Shown: positions 22,975 through 33,889 of the stretch, in pieces
Layout of the letters: the number at the start of each line of letters is the position of its first letter
Position numbering within the stretch: position 1 is the stretch's first letter
NCBI GenBank assembly: GCA_009809945.1
Contig: WTPW01000761.1
Location: forward strand, 213,954 to 277,953
Direction of reading: 5' to 3'
Origin: Gigaspora margarita
Lineage: Eukaryota > Glomeromycota > Glomeromycetes > Diversisporales > Gigasporaceae
Length of the DNA: 64,000 nt
The notes under the pieces: model-generated
Told to the model about the DNA's origin: nothing
Databases searched by the model: none
Seen by the model: only the letters and a program-made list of their open reading frames with translations
Made by a program: the position numbers and the translations under genes

Positions 22975-24055
22975 TCATTGCACGCATGTGACATATTTAT
23001 TATTGGAATCATCTGACCGCCATGGCCAGATATTGAACTTTATTAATCAAATTTTATTGATGATATGCAGCAGTAGCATACATCAGTGCGATTGATGCAC
23101 AAGCTGAGACTGGCTATGCTCCCGGAAATAGCAACCACAATTTGCGCCGGGTATAACCGTCATCAGCGTCATTTGTAATATGTATCATCAGCCGGTGGTC
23201 TCTCACACTGCATAAAGCAGGCCGACTGGGAAATGCAAGTGAGGAAATGATAGAATTACGTGCCTTCCTTTTTTTTTTTGATGATATGCAGCAGTAGCGT
23301 ACATCAGTGCGATTGATGCACATGCTGAGACCAGCTATGCTCCCAGAAATAGCAACCACAATTTGCACCAGGTATAACTGTCATCAGCATCATTTGTATA
23401 TGAATTATTAGCCGGTGGTCTCCCACACTGCACAAAGCAGGCCGACTGGACATGAAGTTTAAAGAAATGACGAAATGGCAGAATTCCCCTGGGTGAGTGG
23501 GCTGGGTGCGAATTCGCTATTGCAGTTGCAAGTTATCTGATCATGTACGGGGCCTCATCCTGATATATAATAAAGTTATCATTAGTAAACGTTTAATAAT
23601 TCCAATTAAGGCAGTTAATTAAATGACTTTTACCTTGCATGTGTTATCGCATGCTATCCCAGTTTTTTCTTTTATACTAACAACTGCTGAACTGGTTGCT
23701 GAGGCTTGTCACCGCTTAGCCCAATTTTCGATCTGTTAACTTACATCAACTTGAAAGAAAATCATTGCACACATGTGACATATTTATTATTGGAATCACC
23801 TGATCGCCATGGCCAGATATTGAACTTTATTAATCAAATTTTATTGATGATATGCAGCAGTAGCATACATCGGTGCGATTCTGCATGAGCTGAGACCAGC
23901 TATGCTTCCGGAAATAACAACCACAATTTGCGCCAGGTATAACCGTCATCAGCATCATTTGTAATATGTATCATCAGCCGGTGGTCTCCCACACTGCATA
24001 AAGCAGGCCGACTGGGAAATGCAAGTGAGAAAATGATAGAATCACGTGCCTTTCA
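22975..24055. repeat. Cluster of duplicated modules A and B
   Basis: Module A (ATGTGACATATTTATTATTG to the TTAATCAAATTTTAT edge) occurs at 22975-23047 and 23761-23841. Module B (GATGATATGCAGCAGTAGC onward, with CCGGTGGTCTC and GCAGGCCGACTGG) occurs at 23048-23270, 23277-23456 and 23842-24055. The second B copy is preceded by a T-run, so on the minus strand B ends in an A-tract like a retroposed SINE. B is distinctly GC-richer than its surroundings. No pol III boxes are clear. Confidence 0.65.
23512..23757. repeat. Module C, copy 1
   Basis: About 250 bp, from GCTATTGCAGTTGCAAGTTA to CATCAACTTGAA, almost identical to 25519-25768 in the same orientation. The two copies bracket 1.76 kb that holds A/B modules and F-box/LRR fragments. 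They lack TG...CA ends, so they do not look like LTRs. Confidence 0.65.
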
Positions 24056-24589
24056 AAGTTTATGATTCTATCATTTGTTCACTTCACCTTCCCTTTTTTC
24101 CTTTTTTTTTTTTTTTACCTGTGATGTTGAGGCCGCTTAGGCTCATAAGCCCTTTTTTTTATTTTATTTTTTTTTTGTTTGACATGAAGACTGAACGTCT
24201 TCCAAAGATTTGGTTTGTTTAGTGAGGTCTGATTGTTACATACTATGATTGTATCTTTGTAGTTTGATAGAAAATGAATAACGTGACTGCTATAATTGGA
24301 CTTTTTTTTTTTTTTTTTTTAGTTACTCCAAGAATTTGATGCTATGGGATTTACAATATCCACAATATCCACATTAGTCATTCGAAAGAAGCGATAAAAG
24401 GTAACCAAAATTTTTTTTTTTTTAAGTGGCCTTTAAAGCTAGAAAAATTTTCATTCATCCAGTTTGTAGGATCAGATAATTAACCAGGGTTTTGACTAAT
24501 TCCCCGTTTGATGACGTAATTCTAGATTTTTTTTTTTTCCATTTGTAAATCATCTCGTTTGATAAATGAAATTAATGCATTTTTGGGGG
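24056..24589. other. Homopolymer-rich intergenic DNA
   Basis: Several T-runs of 12-20 bases and no supported frame. Confidence 0.5.
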
Positions 24590-24880
24590 GCGAGATGGAA
24601 TCTTCTGACTCAAAAAGTTTATATTAAAACTTGACTCTCCAAATGCTAAATTAAGAACCTTTGAGAACCTTGCATATTCAAATATTGTTTTGGGAAAATT
24701 CTACTTCTGTCCCAAATTCTTTTAAAATGAATTTTTCCTCTTCGCCAAGTGATGAAATATTTGGGAATGAATGAGTATCTATTGAACGAAAAAATGGATC
24801 TTGCCAGAGTGTAGGTATTGTCATTTTGCACCAATGATGACTTACAAGTGCACATGAGTATAAGGAATGAAATTCATTAT
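24590..24880 (-). pseudogene. F-box protein N-terminal fragment
   Basis: On the minus strand, WCKMTIPTLWQDPFF, then ISSLGEEEKFILKEFGTEVE, then (after a stop and frame change) YARFSKVLNLAFGESS. This is the start-of-protein pattern typical of the very large F-box/LRR family of Rhizophagus, which pairs an F-box for SCF ubiquitin ligases with leucine-rich repeats. The F-box start itself is missing or not readable. The frame change and lack of a continuous frame mark it as dead. Confidence 0.6.
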
Positions 24881-25235
24881 TTAAATTATTAAGAGTATTC
24901 TNGGNATATTATTCATANGTATTTTGATGNTACNTATGTACTTTGGCACATCCAATTTGGACTTCGACTTTGATTTAGTTTAAATTGATAATTCACATAA
25001 TCATAATTTCTCCAGTGTTTCGCCACTTCGCTGTAGGACATGACTCGAGGCATGCACGAATGTTGTAACAATAAGGCTGATTCGTGAGTGATTTAGCCAT
25101 GCTATACTGATCAACATTGAACTCATGATAATTCAAAGCCTTGTTTCATATACAGAATCTGATTAGTGCTCTAGTATGTTTCTCGTCATTAAGGCGATAG
25201 ATTAACAGTTTATTTTTTTTTAATTTTTTTATTTT

Positions 25236-25448
25236 TTATTTTTTTAAGTTGTGTTGCGATGGCTGATGACAATATCTATACAATGGTTGCAAAGAATATC
25301 CTAAGTTAAGATATTGCACTGTTAACGGCAAAATTTTTGCAAATTGAATAACGTCTTCTTCTTGAATATCGTCGTCAGCAAAGCAACTTAGCGATGGAAA
25401 TTGAAGTTTTTGTAAGCTACCAACAAGTTTTAGGAGTTGTATAGACAA
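25236..25448 (-). pseudogene. LRR fragment of an F-box-type protein
   Basis: A 70-codon frame with LLKLVGSLQKLQFPSLSCF, IQFAKILPLTVQYLNLG, in the style of the LRR region of fungal F-box proteins. It lies upstream (minus-strand sense) of the F-box piece at 24590-24880, the reverse of normal domain order. The two are therefore separate or rearranged fragments. There is no start context or continuation. Confidence 0.5.
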
Positions 25449-25518
25449 CTCACTATCTGAAATATGGAGATATGTAATGTTTGGGCAGAAGGACTCGCGC
25501 GAATTTTCTGTTCAAGCA

Positions 25519-25768
25519 CTGCGAATTTGCTATCGCAGTTGCGAGTTATCTGATCATGTATGGGGCCTCATCCCAATATATAATAAAGTTATCATTAGTA
25601 AACATTTAATAATTCCAATTAAGACAGTTAATTAAATGACTCTTACCTTGCATGTGTTATCGCATGCTATCCCGGTTTTTTCTTTCATACTAACAACTGC
25701 TGAACTGGTTGCTGTGGCTTGTCACCGCTTAGCCCAATTTTCGATCTGTTGACTTACGTCAACTTGAA
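25519..25768. repeat. Module C, copy 2
   Basis: Direct partner of 23512-23757, with scattered substitutions only (for example CATGTACGGGG versus CATGTATGGGG). Confidence 0.65.
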
Positions 25769-26485
25769 TAAAAGTATGAAAGCAATGCTCCTGTCACTTG
25801 AAATAAAATCCTTAGTACGAGTTGACAACTTATTTAGAGTTCAACTTCATTAAATGATAACCTTCGAAATTAGAGTAGCAGTGATACTCCAGTTATTATC
25901 CCAAAAGATCTTTGAATTAATAAACTGTTATTATAATAAACCGATAACGCCTGGTGAAATTAGTATAAAGTATAAACTTGTGATCTCGATAATTGCAACC
26001 TCGTGACGTAATCCAGAGTACTCCAGTTACTTGGACCAAGTCTATCCACGTCTTAATAGCATAAGTGATATCAAAAAAAGATGAAAGAAACCATCTTTAC
26101 CATATTCCATATCACACACAATACGTGATCGTACTAGTAATACTAAAAAACAAAATAAAATTTACACAGAAACCTGCGTTATTTCGCAATTTTGGTTGAT
26201 TTTAAATTGATTACATTATTCTTAGATTTCACAGATTTAAGAATAACTTACGTCAATTTTTAATTCAATTAAATTATTAAACTTTATTATATTTCTAAAT
26301 TTAATAAAAAATTTAAAACTCAGAATTATTTAAATATTATTATACTACAAATATATTATTTATTATATATGCCATATTAATTATATTAATTCATACAAAA
26401 AGAAAAAAATAAACAAATAAACTTTCGGATGTTTAATTTTATTTTTAATTGCTTAATATAGAATGATACAACAACAGATACAAGT
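25769..26485. other. Intergenic, no gene seen
   Basis: AT-rich towards the right side. No supported frame. Confidence 0.45.
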
Positions 26486-26489
26486 CATT

Positions 26490-26729
26490 TCACTGACAAT
26501 CAAGGCATCGACACCTCCAATTACAGCTGTTTTCATAAATTCTAGGACACTCTAAAAAAATTTGCCGGTGATAATTTCGGGCGAGTTCGAAAGTTATTGA
26601 TTTCGGGAAATAAGAATCAGATACGGAATTTAATAAGATCAGGTGACTAATATATATTACAATAAGACTAAATATCGTAAGTCGTAGAATTTTAATTCTT
26701 ATCCTTTGGCAAGATACATTTTTGCTCAA
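26490..26729 (-). CDS. Hypothetical small membrane-anchored/secreted Cys-rich protein
   Basis: A 79-codon frame. Basic N-terminus, hydrophobic segment about residues 17-35 (TIFSLIVIYISHLILL), then a tail with five Cys in its last 25 residues (ECPRIYENSCNWRCRCLDCQ). This could be a signal-anchor or an uncleaved export signal with a disulfide-rich tail. The first codons overlap the neighbouring F-box fragment array, so the true start may differ. I know of no family match. It may also be a chance frame. Confidence 0.25.
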   Translation of the reverse strand: MSKNVSCQRIRIKILRLTIFSLIVIYISHLILLNSVSDSYFPKSITFELARNYHRQIFLECPRIYENSCNWRCRCLDCQ

Positions 26730-27345
26730 ACGAAGCCTTTATTCATTTCTAATTATTTTTCGACGAAACTTTGGTTTTAAAAAATTGAAATAAATTTCAA
26801 ATCCTATTTTTTGGTAAGATCCATTTTTGTTCAAATGAAGCCTTTATTCATTTCTAATTATTTTTCGTTTCTTGTCGAATATGAAAAATTTGTTTTTAAA
26901 AAATTGAATTAAATTTCAATTCCTATCCATTTTCGTTCAAAAGAAGCCTTTATTCACTTCTAATTATTTTTCATTTCATGTTGAATATAAAAAATTCATT
27001 TTAAAAATTGAATTAAATTTCAATTCCTATTCTTTGGCAAGATTCATTTTCGTTCAAACAGAGTCTTTATACATTCCTAATTATTATTCATTTCTTGTCG
27101 AAGACGAAAAATTAGGTTTTAAAAAATTGTGTAAAACTTTAATTTCTATTCTTTGACAAGATCCATATTTATTCAAACGAAGGCATTTATTCATTCTTAG
27201 TTATTTTATTTCTTGTCGAAGATAAAAAATTCATTTTTAAAAAAAGTCGTTCAAACGAAGGCATTTATTTATTTCTACTTATTTTTTGTTCTTGTCGAAG
27301 ACGAAAAATTTATTTTTAAAGAATCTGGGATATCTCAATTCATGA
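26697..27345 (+). pseudogene. Six-copy tandem array of an F-box gene segment
   Basis: Six copies of a 100-120-bp segment (starting near 26697, 26803, 26921, 27023, 27142, 27246). Each derives from the F-box family stretch reading LWQDPF, FKRSLYSFLII, EDEKFIFKESGI. Spacing is irregular, so the array is not in one frame: this is duplicated non-functional coding DNA rather than a protein repeat. The last copy is the best preserved and continues into a short open stretch to 27404. The parental gene is not in the window. Confidence 0.65.
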
Positions 27346-27689
27346 TCATATTTAACTTTTTTAATAGTGACATGGCACATGTTCGAGTAATATATTTGTT
27401 TTAAGAGTCTAATTTATATTGGATTCCTTTTTTACATTTTTTGTTAAGGTTTATTGGTTGACATGAATAGTTTTTTCCATAAAATTTGTACAAATTAAGC
27501 AACCAAACATGTTGGACAAGCATTCGAATGAAAATTTAAAATTGTTGATATTATTGTATATTAATCGTAAAATGATCATTATGATACAAAAATAGCTTTA
27601 TTAAATTATTTTATTATACCAAATCAATAACTTATCAAATTCAGCTGAAGAATCATTCAGCAAATTTTTTTAGGTTTATGAAAACAGCT
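27346..27689. other. Intergenic, no gene seen
   Basis: AT-rich, no supported feature. Confidence 0.45.
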
Positions 27690-27900
27690 GTAATTCGCTG
27701 ACATGTTTATTATGCTGACAACTAATTCACCGATAGCACAATGTTTTTTTTAAAATTGCACTAACTTAACTTTAATTCTAAACCGGACTCTAACGACAAA
27801 TGACCAGAATTACTCTGTTTGTGAAATAACTGTAGGTGAAATAATTGACCTTAAAATAAATATGTTGACGAATTTATTGTCAGTAAAACGACATGTCATA
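27690..27900. repeat. Dispersed repeat shared with 58535-58725
   Basis: Both contain a CTGACA-type start, GTAGGTGAAAT, and TATTGTCAGTAAAA or AATTGTCAGTAAAA at the right end, in the same orientation. The ends are weakly inverted (CTGACA / TGTCAG). Confidence 0.45.
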
Positions 27901-28182
27901 ACGTGATTGTTGATGAAATGCGCACCATCCAATACAACATTCTGGTTCGTAAAATCTTTGATAGAATTTTAGAAACATTTATTCATCAATGGAAAATAAA
28001 CGTTCTTTAATGTATCGAAATAAATATAATTTATGTTTAACTGCATTTAAAAATCAAGCGAATTACATAGCCAAAATTTAAATATTGGATGACTCTCATT
28101 TTAAAATTCTCTATGATGGCATAATTAAAAAAACTTCAGCATTTAAACCAATTGACATAACCTAAGGATGCAAGCTTATTTT

Positions 28183-28241
28183 ATTAATTGATGATCTGCC
28201 ACAAATCGATAGTGTGATTATAATGTAACGTGATGCAAATC
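28183..28241 (+). repeat. Left arm of a long-range inverted repeat
   Basis: TTAATTGATGATCTGCCACA, then ATCGATAGTGTGATTATAAT and GTGATGCAAATC, is the reverse complement (a few mismatches) of 31713-31770, 3.5 kb away. Confidence 0.6.
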
Positions 28242-29234
28242 ACTATATAAATCCTTATAATAAGGCAGAATGGGAGGATAACGGTGCCAAATAATCCTTT
28301 TTTATAATGGTTGTGCTGATTATTATATTGGTAATGGGGTGGTGTTTTTGCTTTGTGATGCACTTACATAATATTCATGCATATGTGTGCATATTACATG
28401 AATATTAAGTATATAGTATTCGTACATTTGAATGTACTGTATTCTATTTTTTCTTACAAATTTTATTTTAAAATAAGATGTTAATACTTGCAATCATGAT
28501 TAATATAACAAGAAATGATTCTACGGCAATACCTGTTAATGATCATCATGACAAGTTTTTTTTTCGAGTCAATGTGAGATCGACAGATCGAAAAGATGCC
28601 AAGCAGGGGAAGGTGCCCATGAAACCAATGGTGAAAACCAGTCTGAACTAGTTTGATCAAGCTCAAAGCTGAATGGATGCAACCAACTTCAGGTGAGTAT
28701 GAATTTAATGTCCTGCCTTAAATAGCAATCACTACCCCGATAAGGATCACCATGAGAATAAAAGCAAGTCAGAGGTACAAATGGCCACATGCAAACTCAA
28801 GTTGTAGCAGACCACAATTCACAATATGAATTGCTATTTTCAGAAGCTTATCCTGTATTAGTTTAATAATGCATAACAACAAACTACAGTCAAATGTAAT
28901 AAGTGCATTCATCAAATAAAACTTAACTTCGGCATATTAGTCCGGACTAATCCAACTTTTGGAACATGTGTGCAATACTTTTCAATATATGTTGTGCATT
29001 GGGATAATCATAATATGGTGAGTAGGCTCCGCTAATAAGTTGCATGTGTACAAGATTTTTTCATAAATGTTAGTTGATCATGATACTCAGTAGGTGCTCG
29101 CGCATGATATTGTTTCTGTAAATGTAATTATAAAAAAACTTTTTTAAAAGCAATTTTGTCTGACCAGTCATTTCTGGTGTATCCCTGATTAGTTATTTTT
29201 TCGATCTGTTAACTTCTGTCAACTGACAAAAAAA
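28242..29234. other. Intergenic, no gene seen
   Basis: No supported frame. Near 29201-29224 it holds a copy of the TCGATCTGTTAACTTCTGTC motif seen in three other places in the window. Confidence 0.45.
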
Positions 29235-29815
29235 AAGATTTGTAACAGACCACCAGAGTGAGAATGAAGTTTAATTCTTTTCACTTTTAACGATGGTTTT
29301 CAAGAGAATGTGTGTATAATTAACCATAATCATTTAATCATTCAATAAATACCAGAGTGAGTATGAAGTTTAATTTTGTTCACTTTAACGATTGTGTTTT
29401 AGAAAAATGTATGATTAACTATAATCATTTAATCATTCAATAAATTACCAGAATGAATATGAAATTTAATTCTGTTCAAATGTATGATTAACCATAAACA
29501 TTTAATCATTCAATAAAATTACCAGGANNAGTATTATGTTTAATTCGGTTCACTTTAACGTGATTGTGTTTCAAGAGAATCATCTAATNACTCAATAAAT
29601 CATCAGGGTGAGTATGAAGTTTAATTCTGTTCACTTTGATGATTGTGTTTTAAGATGATGTATTATTAGCCATAATCCATTTAATCNTTCAATAAATTAC
29701 CAGGGTGAGTATGAAGTTTAATTCTTTCCACTTTAACAATTGCATTCTATGTGCAATTAACCATGATNATTTAATCGTNCAATAAATTACTAGCATGAGT
29801 ATAAAGCTTAATTTT
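29235..29815. repeat. Tandem array, ~100-bp unit
   Basis: About six copies of ACCAGAGTGAGTATGAAGTT / TAATTCTGTTCACTTTAACG followed by AATCATTTAATCATTCAATA. Another one to two copies lie at 31105-31230. The array contains single Ns from assembly. Confidence 0.75.
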
Positions 29816-30199
29816 TTTTGGTATATCTATGCTCACTAAAAATTATTGCAAAATNGTGCAANCGGACAACAACCAAGTAATTGCTNAATTATTATTGCTC
29901 GATTAGCTACTTTATTGNTATATANGAAAAAACATATGGGAATAGGTTCNCTATNCAAAANAACTCTAGAGTTACATANTTGAAACTCAATACCTAATAG
30001 TCTATGAAAACTTATCTGAACCTGTACCAATTATTCTCTCAACCTATCAGACACATAAATTACTGACCCTTCAGTTTTCAAATTTTCTAAACCCAAAGGT
30101 CCCACCACGCCCTCTCTACAATATGAAACCGCAACATAAGCAAGATAGCTAACATGCGTATATAGCTAAAAAGAGAATCAGAATGTCATCTTGTGTATC

Positions 30200-30620
30200 T
30201 CTTTCAGGTACTTGCACTGCCACTGCAGCTGTGAACCCTAACTGTCTATTAATAAGGTCATTGCTCTGCCACTACAGCTGCAGAGCCTAACTATTCACTA
30301 ATAAGGCTTTGCACTGCCACTGCAGCCGCAGAGTCTAAATTCTTTAATAAGGTCCTTACACTGCCACTGCAGCTGTGGATCCTAACTTACCATTAATAAG
30401 GTCCTTGCACTGCCACTGCAGCCTCGGAGCCTAGCTGCTTATTTTTAAGGTTCTTGCACTATCACTGCAACTGCAGAGCCTTTTATTCACTAATAAGGTC
30501 CTTGATGCTACTGCAGCCAAGGATCCTAATTGTCCATTAATAAGGGTCACTGCACTGCCCCTGCAGCTGTGGAACCCAAAAATTGCTACTGATGGTCCTT
30601 GCACTGCCATGCAGCAATAA
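30200..30620. repeat. GC-rich minisatellite with CTGCAG in nearly every unit
   Basis: Eight or nine copies of a ~50-60-bp unit: GGTCCTTGCACTGCCACTGC, AGCTGCAGAGCCTAACT, then TTCACTAATAA. It is strikingly less AT-rich than the surroundings. The 126-codon frame on the minus strand here is a by-product of the repeat. Confidence 0.8.
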
Positions 30621-31100
30621 AATCCAAAAAACATACTACAATATCTACTGTAGCTGTGACTGATACTAATAATATGTGCAAGCCACTTAAAATAGGGGCA
30701 GGAGATAGAGCCAAGGCGAGCAATAGCAAAACCAAAGATAAATTCTTCAATTATGAAACAAGAAACCCTTATAACTTCATTCCTTAACATCCGCATGCCC
30801 ATAGCCACCATTTATATACTTAGCCCTACTTCAATATATCCTCTTTACCAATATTCGTCGAAACCTAAATTTGCTAAAATCATACAATACTACAACAAAA
30901 ACAGCAAACAAACCCTGCCATTAAACAAGAAGCCTCAATCATAACACAAACTATAAAAAAAAAAATCTACATGATCTGCAATAAAAATAGCTGATTTTGC
31001 AATAATGACTGCTCCGTCACTTTGTTGACGAGCTTATCGGTGATTGCAGTGATTGTATTTCTGTGCAGAGATCTACAAATTTGATTAAAAAGTACATTAG
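30621..31100. other. Intergenic, no gene seen
   Basis: Two overlapping ~60-codon frames without recognisable content. Confidence 0.4.
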
Positions 31101-31298
31101 TTTGCAACTGCAATGATTATTCAATAAATTACCAGCGTGAGTATGAAGTTTAATTCATTTCACTGTAACAATTGTGTTTCAGAAAATGTATAATTAATCA
31201 TAATAATTTAATTGTTCAATAAATTACCATGCATTAATTTAAATTGACTACCCTTAACCCATGCCGGAGGCACAGCCTAATATGCTAGTCCTATAATA

Positions 31299-31681
31299 TA
31301 GGAATAATTTTGGTGACCTAAGGAAAACTTAGAAAACTTTTTTTCTTACTTAGTTAATAAGTCATGTCTACTAAGTGAAAATTGTAGAGCTCATTGAGAC
31401 GAGTCTAATAGTAGTTAGATCATCGAAATCGGACCAGTAGATGATGAGATATCTTCAAAAAACGATTGGTCAACTATATAAAATTTTGTGTAAACAAACC
31501 TATTGTTTACATATAGTCAGCCAACCATTTTTCGAAGGTATCTCATCATCTAATGGTCCGATTTCACTGATCTAACTACCATTAGACTCGTCTCAATGTG
31601 CTCTACAATTTTCACTTAGTAGACATGACTCATTGACTTAGTAAAAAAAGGTTTACTTTGGGTAGGCAAAAAAATTCCTGC
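31299..31681. mobile_element. Foldback element, ~0.38 kb
   Basis: Arms share TCATGTCTACTAAGTGAAAA, TTGTAGAG, GACGAGTCTAAT, TAGTTAGATCA and GATGAGATA in inverted order, with a ~60-bp centre around 31480-31520. The core is homologous to 10901-11828 and 7540-7690. Confidence 0.75.
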
Positions 31682-31712
31682 ATTTTAGAATTTACATATC
31701 AACAAATAGTAA

Positions 31713-31770
31713 AGATCTGCATCACATTACACTATGATCACACTATCGATTTGCTGTGGATCATCAATTA
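31713..31770 (-). repeat. Right arm of a long-range inverted repeat
   Basis: Reverse complement of 28183-28241. Together they bound 3.6 kb of minisatellites and a foldback element with no transposase. Confidence 0.6.
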
Positions 31771-32058
31771 AAAATTTTTATAATTTGTCAGTCATTTAAA
31801 AGATCGGATCGGGCCACAGTCCAGGACTGAATAGGTCCAGTTAGGATTTGATCGGATGTACCAATCATTAATATAACTAAATTGAGATTTTTTAATAATA
31901 CCAGGGTATTCTACCCTATGATCAAAATTTTTATACATGGGACTTAGAAGATGCCTAACATATAATTAGAATTTTGTAAAGTTCACATAGAGTACAACTA
32001 ATTGATCAAATGTCAATGCATGGTCATAAGGTAACCCAATAACTACAAACCATTTTAA

Positions 32059-32366
32059 GGAATTTATAATTTCAAATAGCTTTGTAGATATGTAGAATTT
32101 ATAATTCAGAATTTATAATTTCAAATAGCTTTATAGATATGTAGAATTTATAATTTCAAATAGCTTTATAGATATAATATGTAGAATTTATAATTTCAAA
32201 TAGCTTTATAGATATGTAGAATTTATAATTTCAAATAGCTTTATAGATATGTAGAATTTATAATTTCAAATAGCTTTATAGATATGTAGAATTTATAATT
32301 TCAAATAGCTTTATAGATATGTAGAATTTATAATTTCAAATAGCTTTATAGATATGTAGAATTTAT
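32059..32366. repeat. 35-bp minisatellite, about eight copies
   Basis: Nearly identical copies of GAATTTATAATTTCAAATAG / CTTTATAGATATGTA. One unit is 5 bp longer and one is truncated. The high identity indicates recent expansion. Confidence 0.9.
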
Positions 32367-33125
32367 TTAAGTTGCAATAAACTCCCTATTTTGGTCATTC
32401 ATGGAATTACTAATACTGTAATAGTTTTATTGTTAGAAGAGAATATAAAAATTGAACAAACAACTTGAGCAAATTAACACAAACTATTTGCAGCAGCTAA
32501 TATTCACACCTGCACCCTCATCTGTTTAGAACCCTGCCATTTGTGGCAATTTAAATTTCATATCAAAGCTAGTCTTTTTATGTAGTGTGTGAGACCACAG
32601 ATACTATGCGTCATAAATTTAGCTTATATGACAGTGAGTATATCAAGACCCTAAATAATATATATATAGGTAAGGTGACTTTTAAATTTTTATTAATTGC
32701 TATACACAAGACTTTTTATAAGATCTGTATGCAAAATATACCTTACATAAAAAAATTTAAAGAAAAATACGCAAAATCAAATTCTAACCTTATTTATAGT
32801 ATAAAATTTTATATAAGCTATCATCAGATAAATAAATATCAATTATTAAAAATCTGTGTATATCTGCAACCCTGCGAGCAATGATTGAAGAAATTTTTTT
32901 ATTTTCTGTGCAGATCAACAATTAACAATTCAATAATCTGCGCAGGTTGTAAAAAATAAAAAAATAACAAAATCAAATAATAAAAAATTACTATATAACT
33001 TGCCTAAATATTAAATACTAGCTAATTTTTCATATATTAAAACAATAAATTCAAATATTTATATATTCTAACAATTTAATTTATTACAAAATACAAAAAA
33101 AAAATTAAAAAAAATACAAAAAATA
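32367..33125. other. AT-rich intergenic DNA
   Basis: A 99-codon + frame (32585-32884) is AT-biased, lysine/isoleucine-rich and unlike any family I know. Not called. Confidence 0.4.
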
Positions 33126-33159
33126 AATACAAATTATAACATAAACCCGATTCCAACTA

Positions 33160-33400
33160 TTGTGCCACATCCCAATATCATGCTATGTTTCAACCATCAT
33201 ACTAAATCCCATACTACAGTACTAACTATTATGCTATACCTCATACTAACTATTGTGCTACTAACTATTATGCTACATCTCATACTATCTTGCTATGTTC
33301 CAAACTATCATACTAAGTCTATCATGCTATGTACATTCTACTATTATACTATATTTATTCTACTATCACACTACATTCAATCATACTATATTCATTCTAA
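33160..33400. repeat. Short minisatellite of CTATCATGCTA-type units
   Basis: Many irregular copies of ACTATTATGCTA / CATACTATA / ACATTC, about 15-20 bp each. Confidence 0.6.
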
Positions 33401-33460
33401 AAAAAAAGAAACGTAAAAAAAAGGAACAAGAAATTAACTGAATCGACCAATATCTTATAC

Positions 33461-33800
33461 CAGAAGACATGAACGCACACCAATAATGATAGCTCTAGTG
33501 ACAGCTTCAATAGATTTCTCATCTACATTCTCAGCATCCAATTTCAGTACTCCAGCAAAGCACAAGCCTAAAATAAAAGAAAGAAGTGAGTAATAATAAA
33601 TAAATAAATAAATAAATATATAAAGAAACTAGAAACTTATCTGGCACCAATGATGAAAAAACTGGATGGCACATCCCTAAAACTTCTACCAACACAAGTC
33701 TTTATCTTTTTTTAATTTTCAGATTTGGATTTCTAAGCACTTTCTTCTTGTAAATACCATAATATTGTTCCTACCAATGACGAGAAGCACACAATAAAAT
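33461..33800 (-). pseudogene. Exon-duplicated gene fragment (CFAG-type exons)
   Basis: The best exon, 33461-33567, has a TTTTATTTTAG acceptor and a GTATAAG donor. It is open for 35 codons, beginning LCFAGVLKLDAENVDEKS and ending with a run rich in Ile/Val. Further up (minus sense) a second unit near 33640-33705 reads TCVGRSFRDVPSSFFIIGA before ATAAGT, and a third near 33740-33800 reads CFSSLVGTILWYLQEESA and then a stop. They resemble the exon-like units at 16065-16560. Whether the gene still works is unclear; I find no start exon. Confidence 0.45.
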
Positions 33801-33889
33801 GAATAAATATTAGTAAAAAAAAATTGAATTAATACTTATCTTTATACTGCTCATGTAACTGATAACTACTGCTGCTTATTTAAATATAG

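Noticed and set aside
23114..23368. 84-codon minus-strand frame
   Set aside because: Lies wholly within two copies of repeat module B and has no recognisable domain.
23512..25768. Module C copies as LTRs of a retrotransposon
   Set aside because: No TG...CA ends, no primer-binding site, no polypurine tract and no gag-pol between them.
30431..30811. 126-codon minus-strand frame with Cys-rich sequence
   Set aside because: Its C-terminal half is the reverse of the CTGCAG minisatellite, and the frame exists only because the repeat period lacks stops.
32059..32366. A CRISPR array
   Set aside because: The 35-bp units are head-to-tail without unique spacers, and the genome is eukaryotic.
32585..32884. 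99-codon plus-strand frame
   Set aside because: Same AT-driven composition and no family resemblance; weak likeness to the frame at 8102-8407 is not enough.
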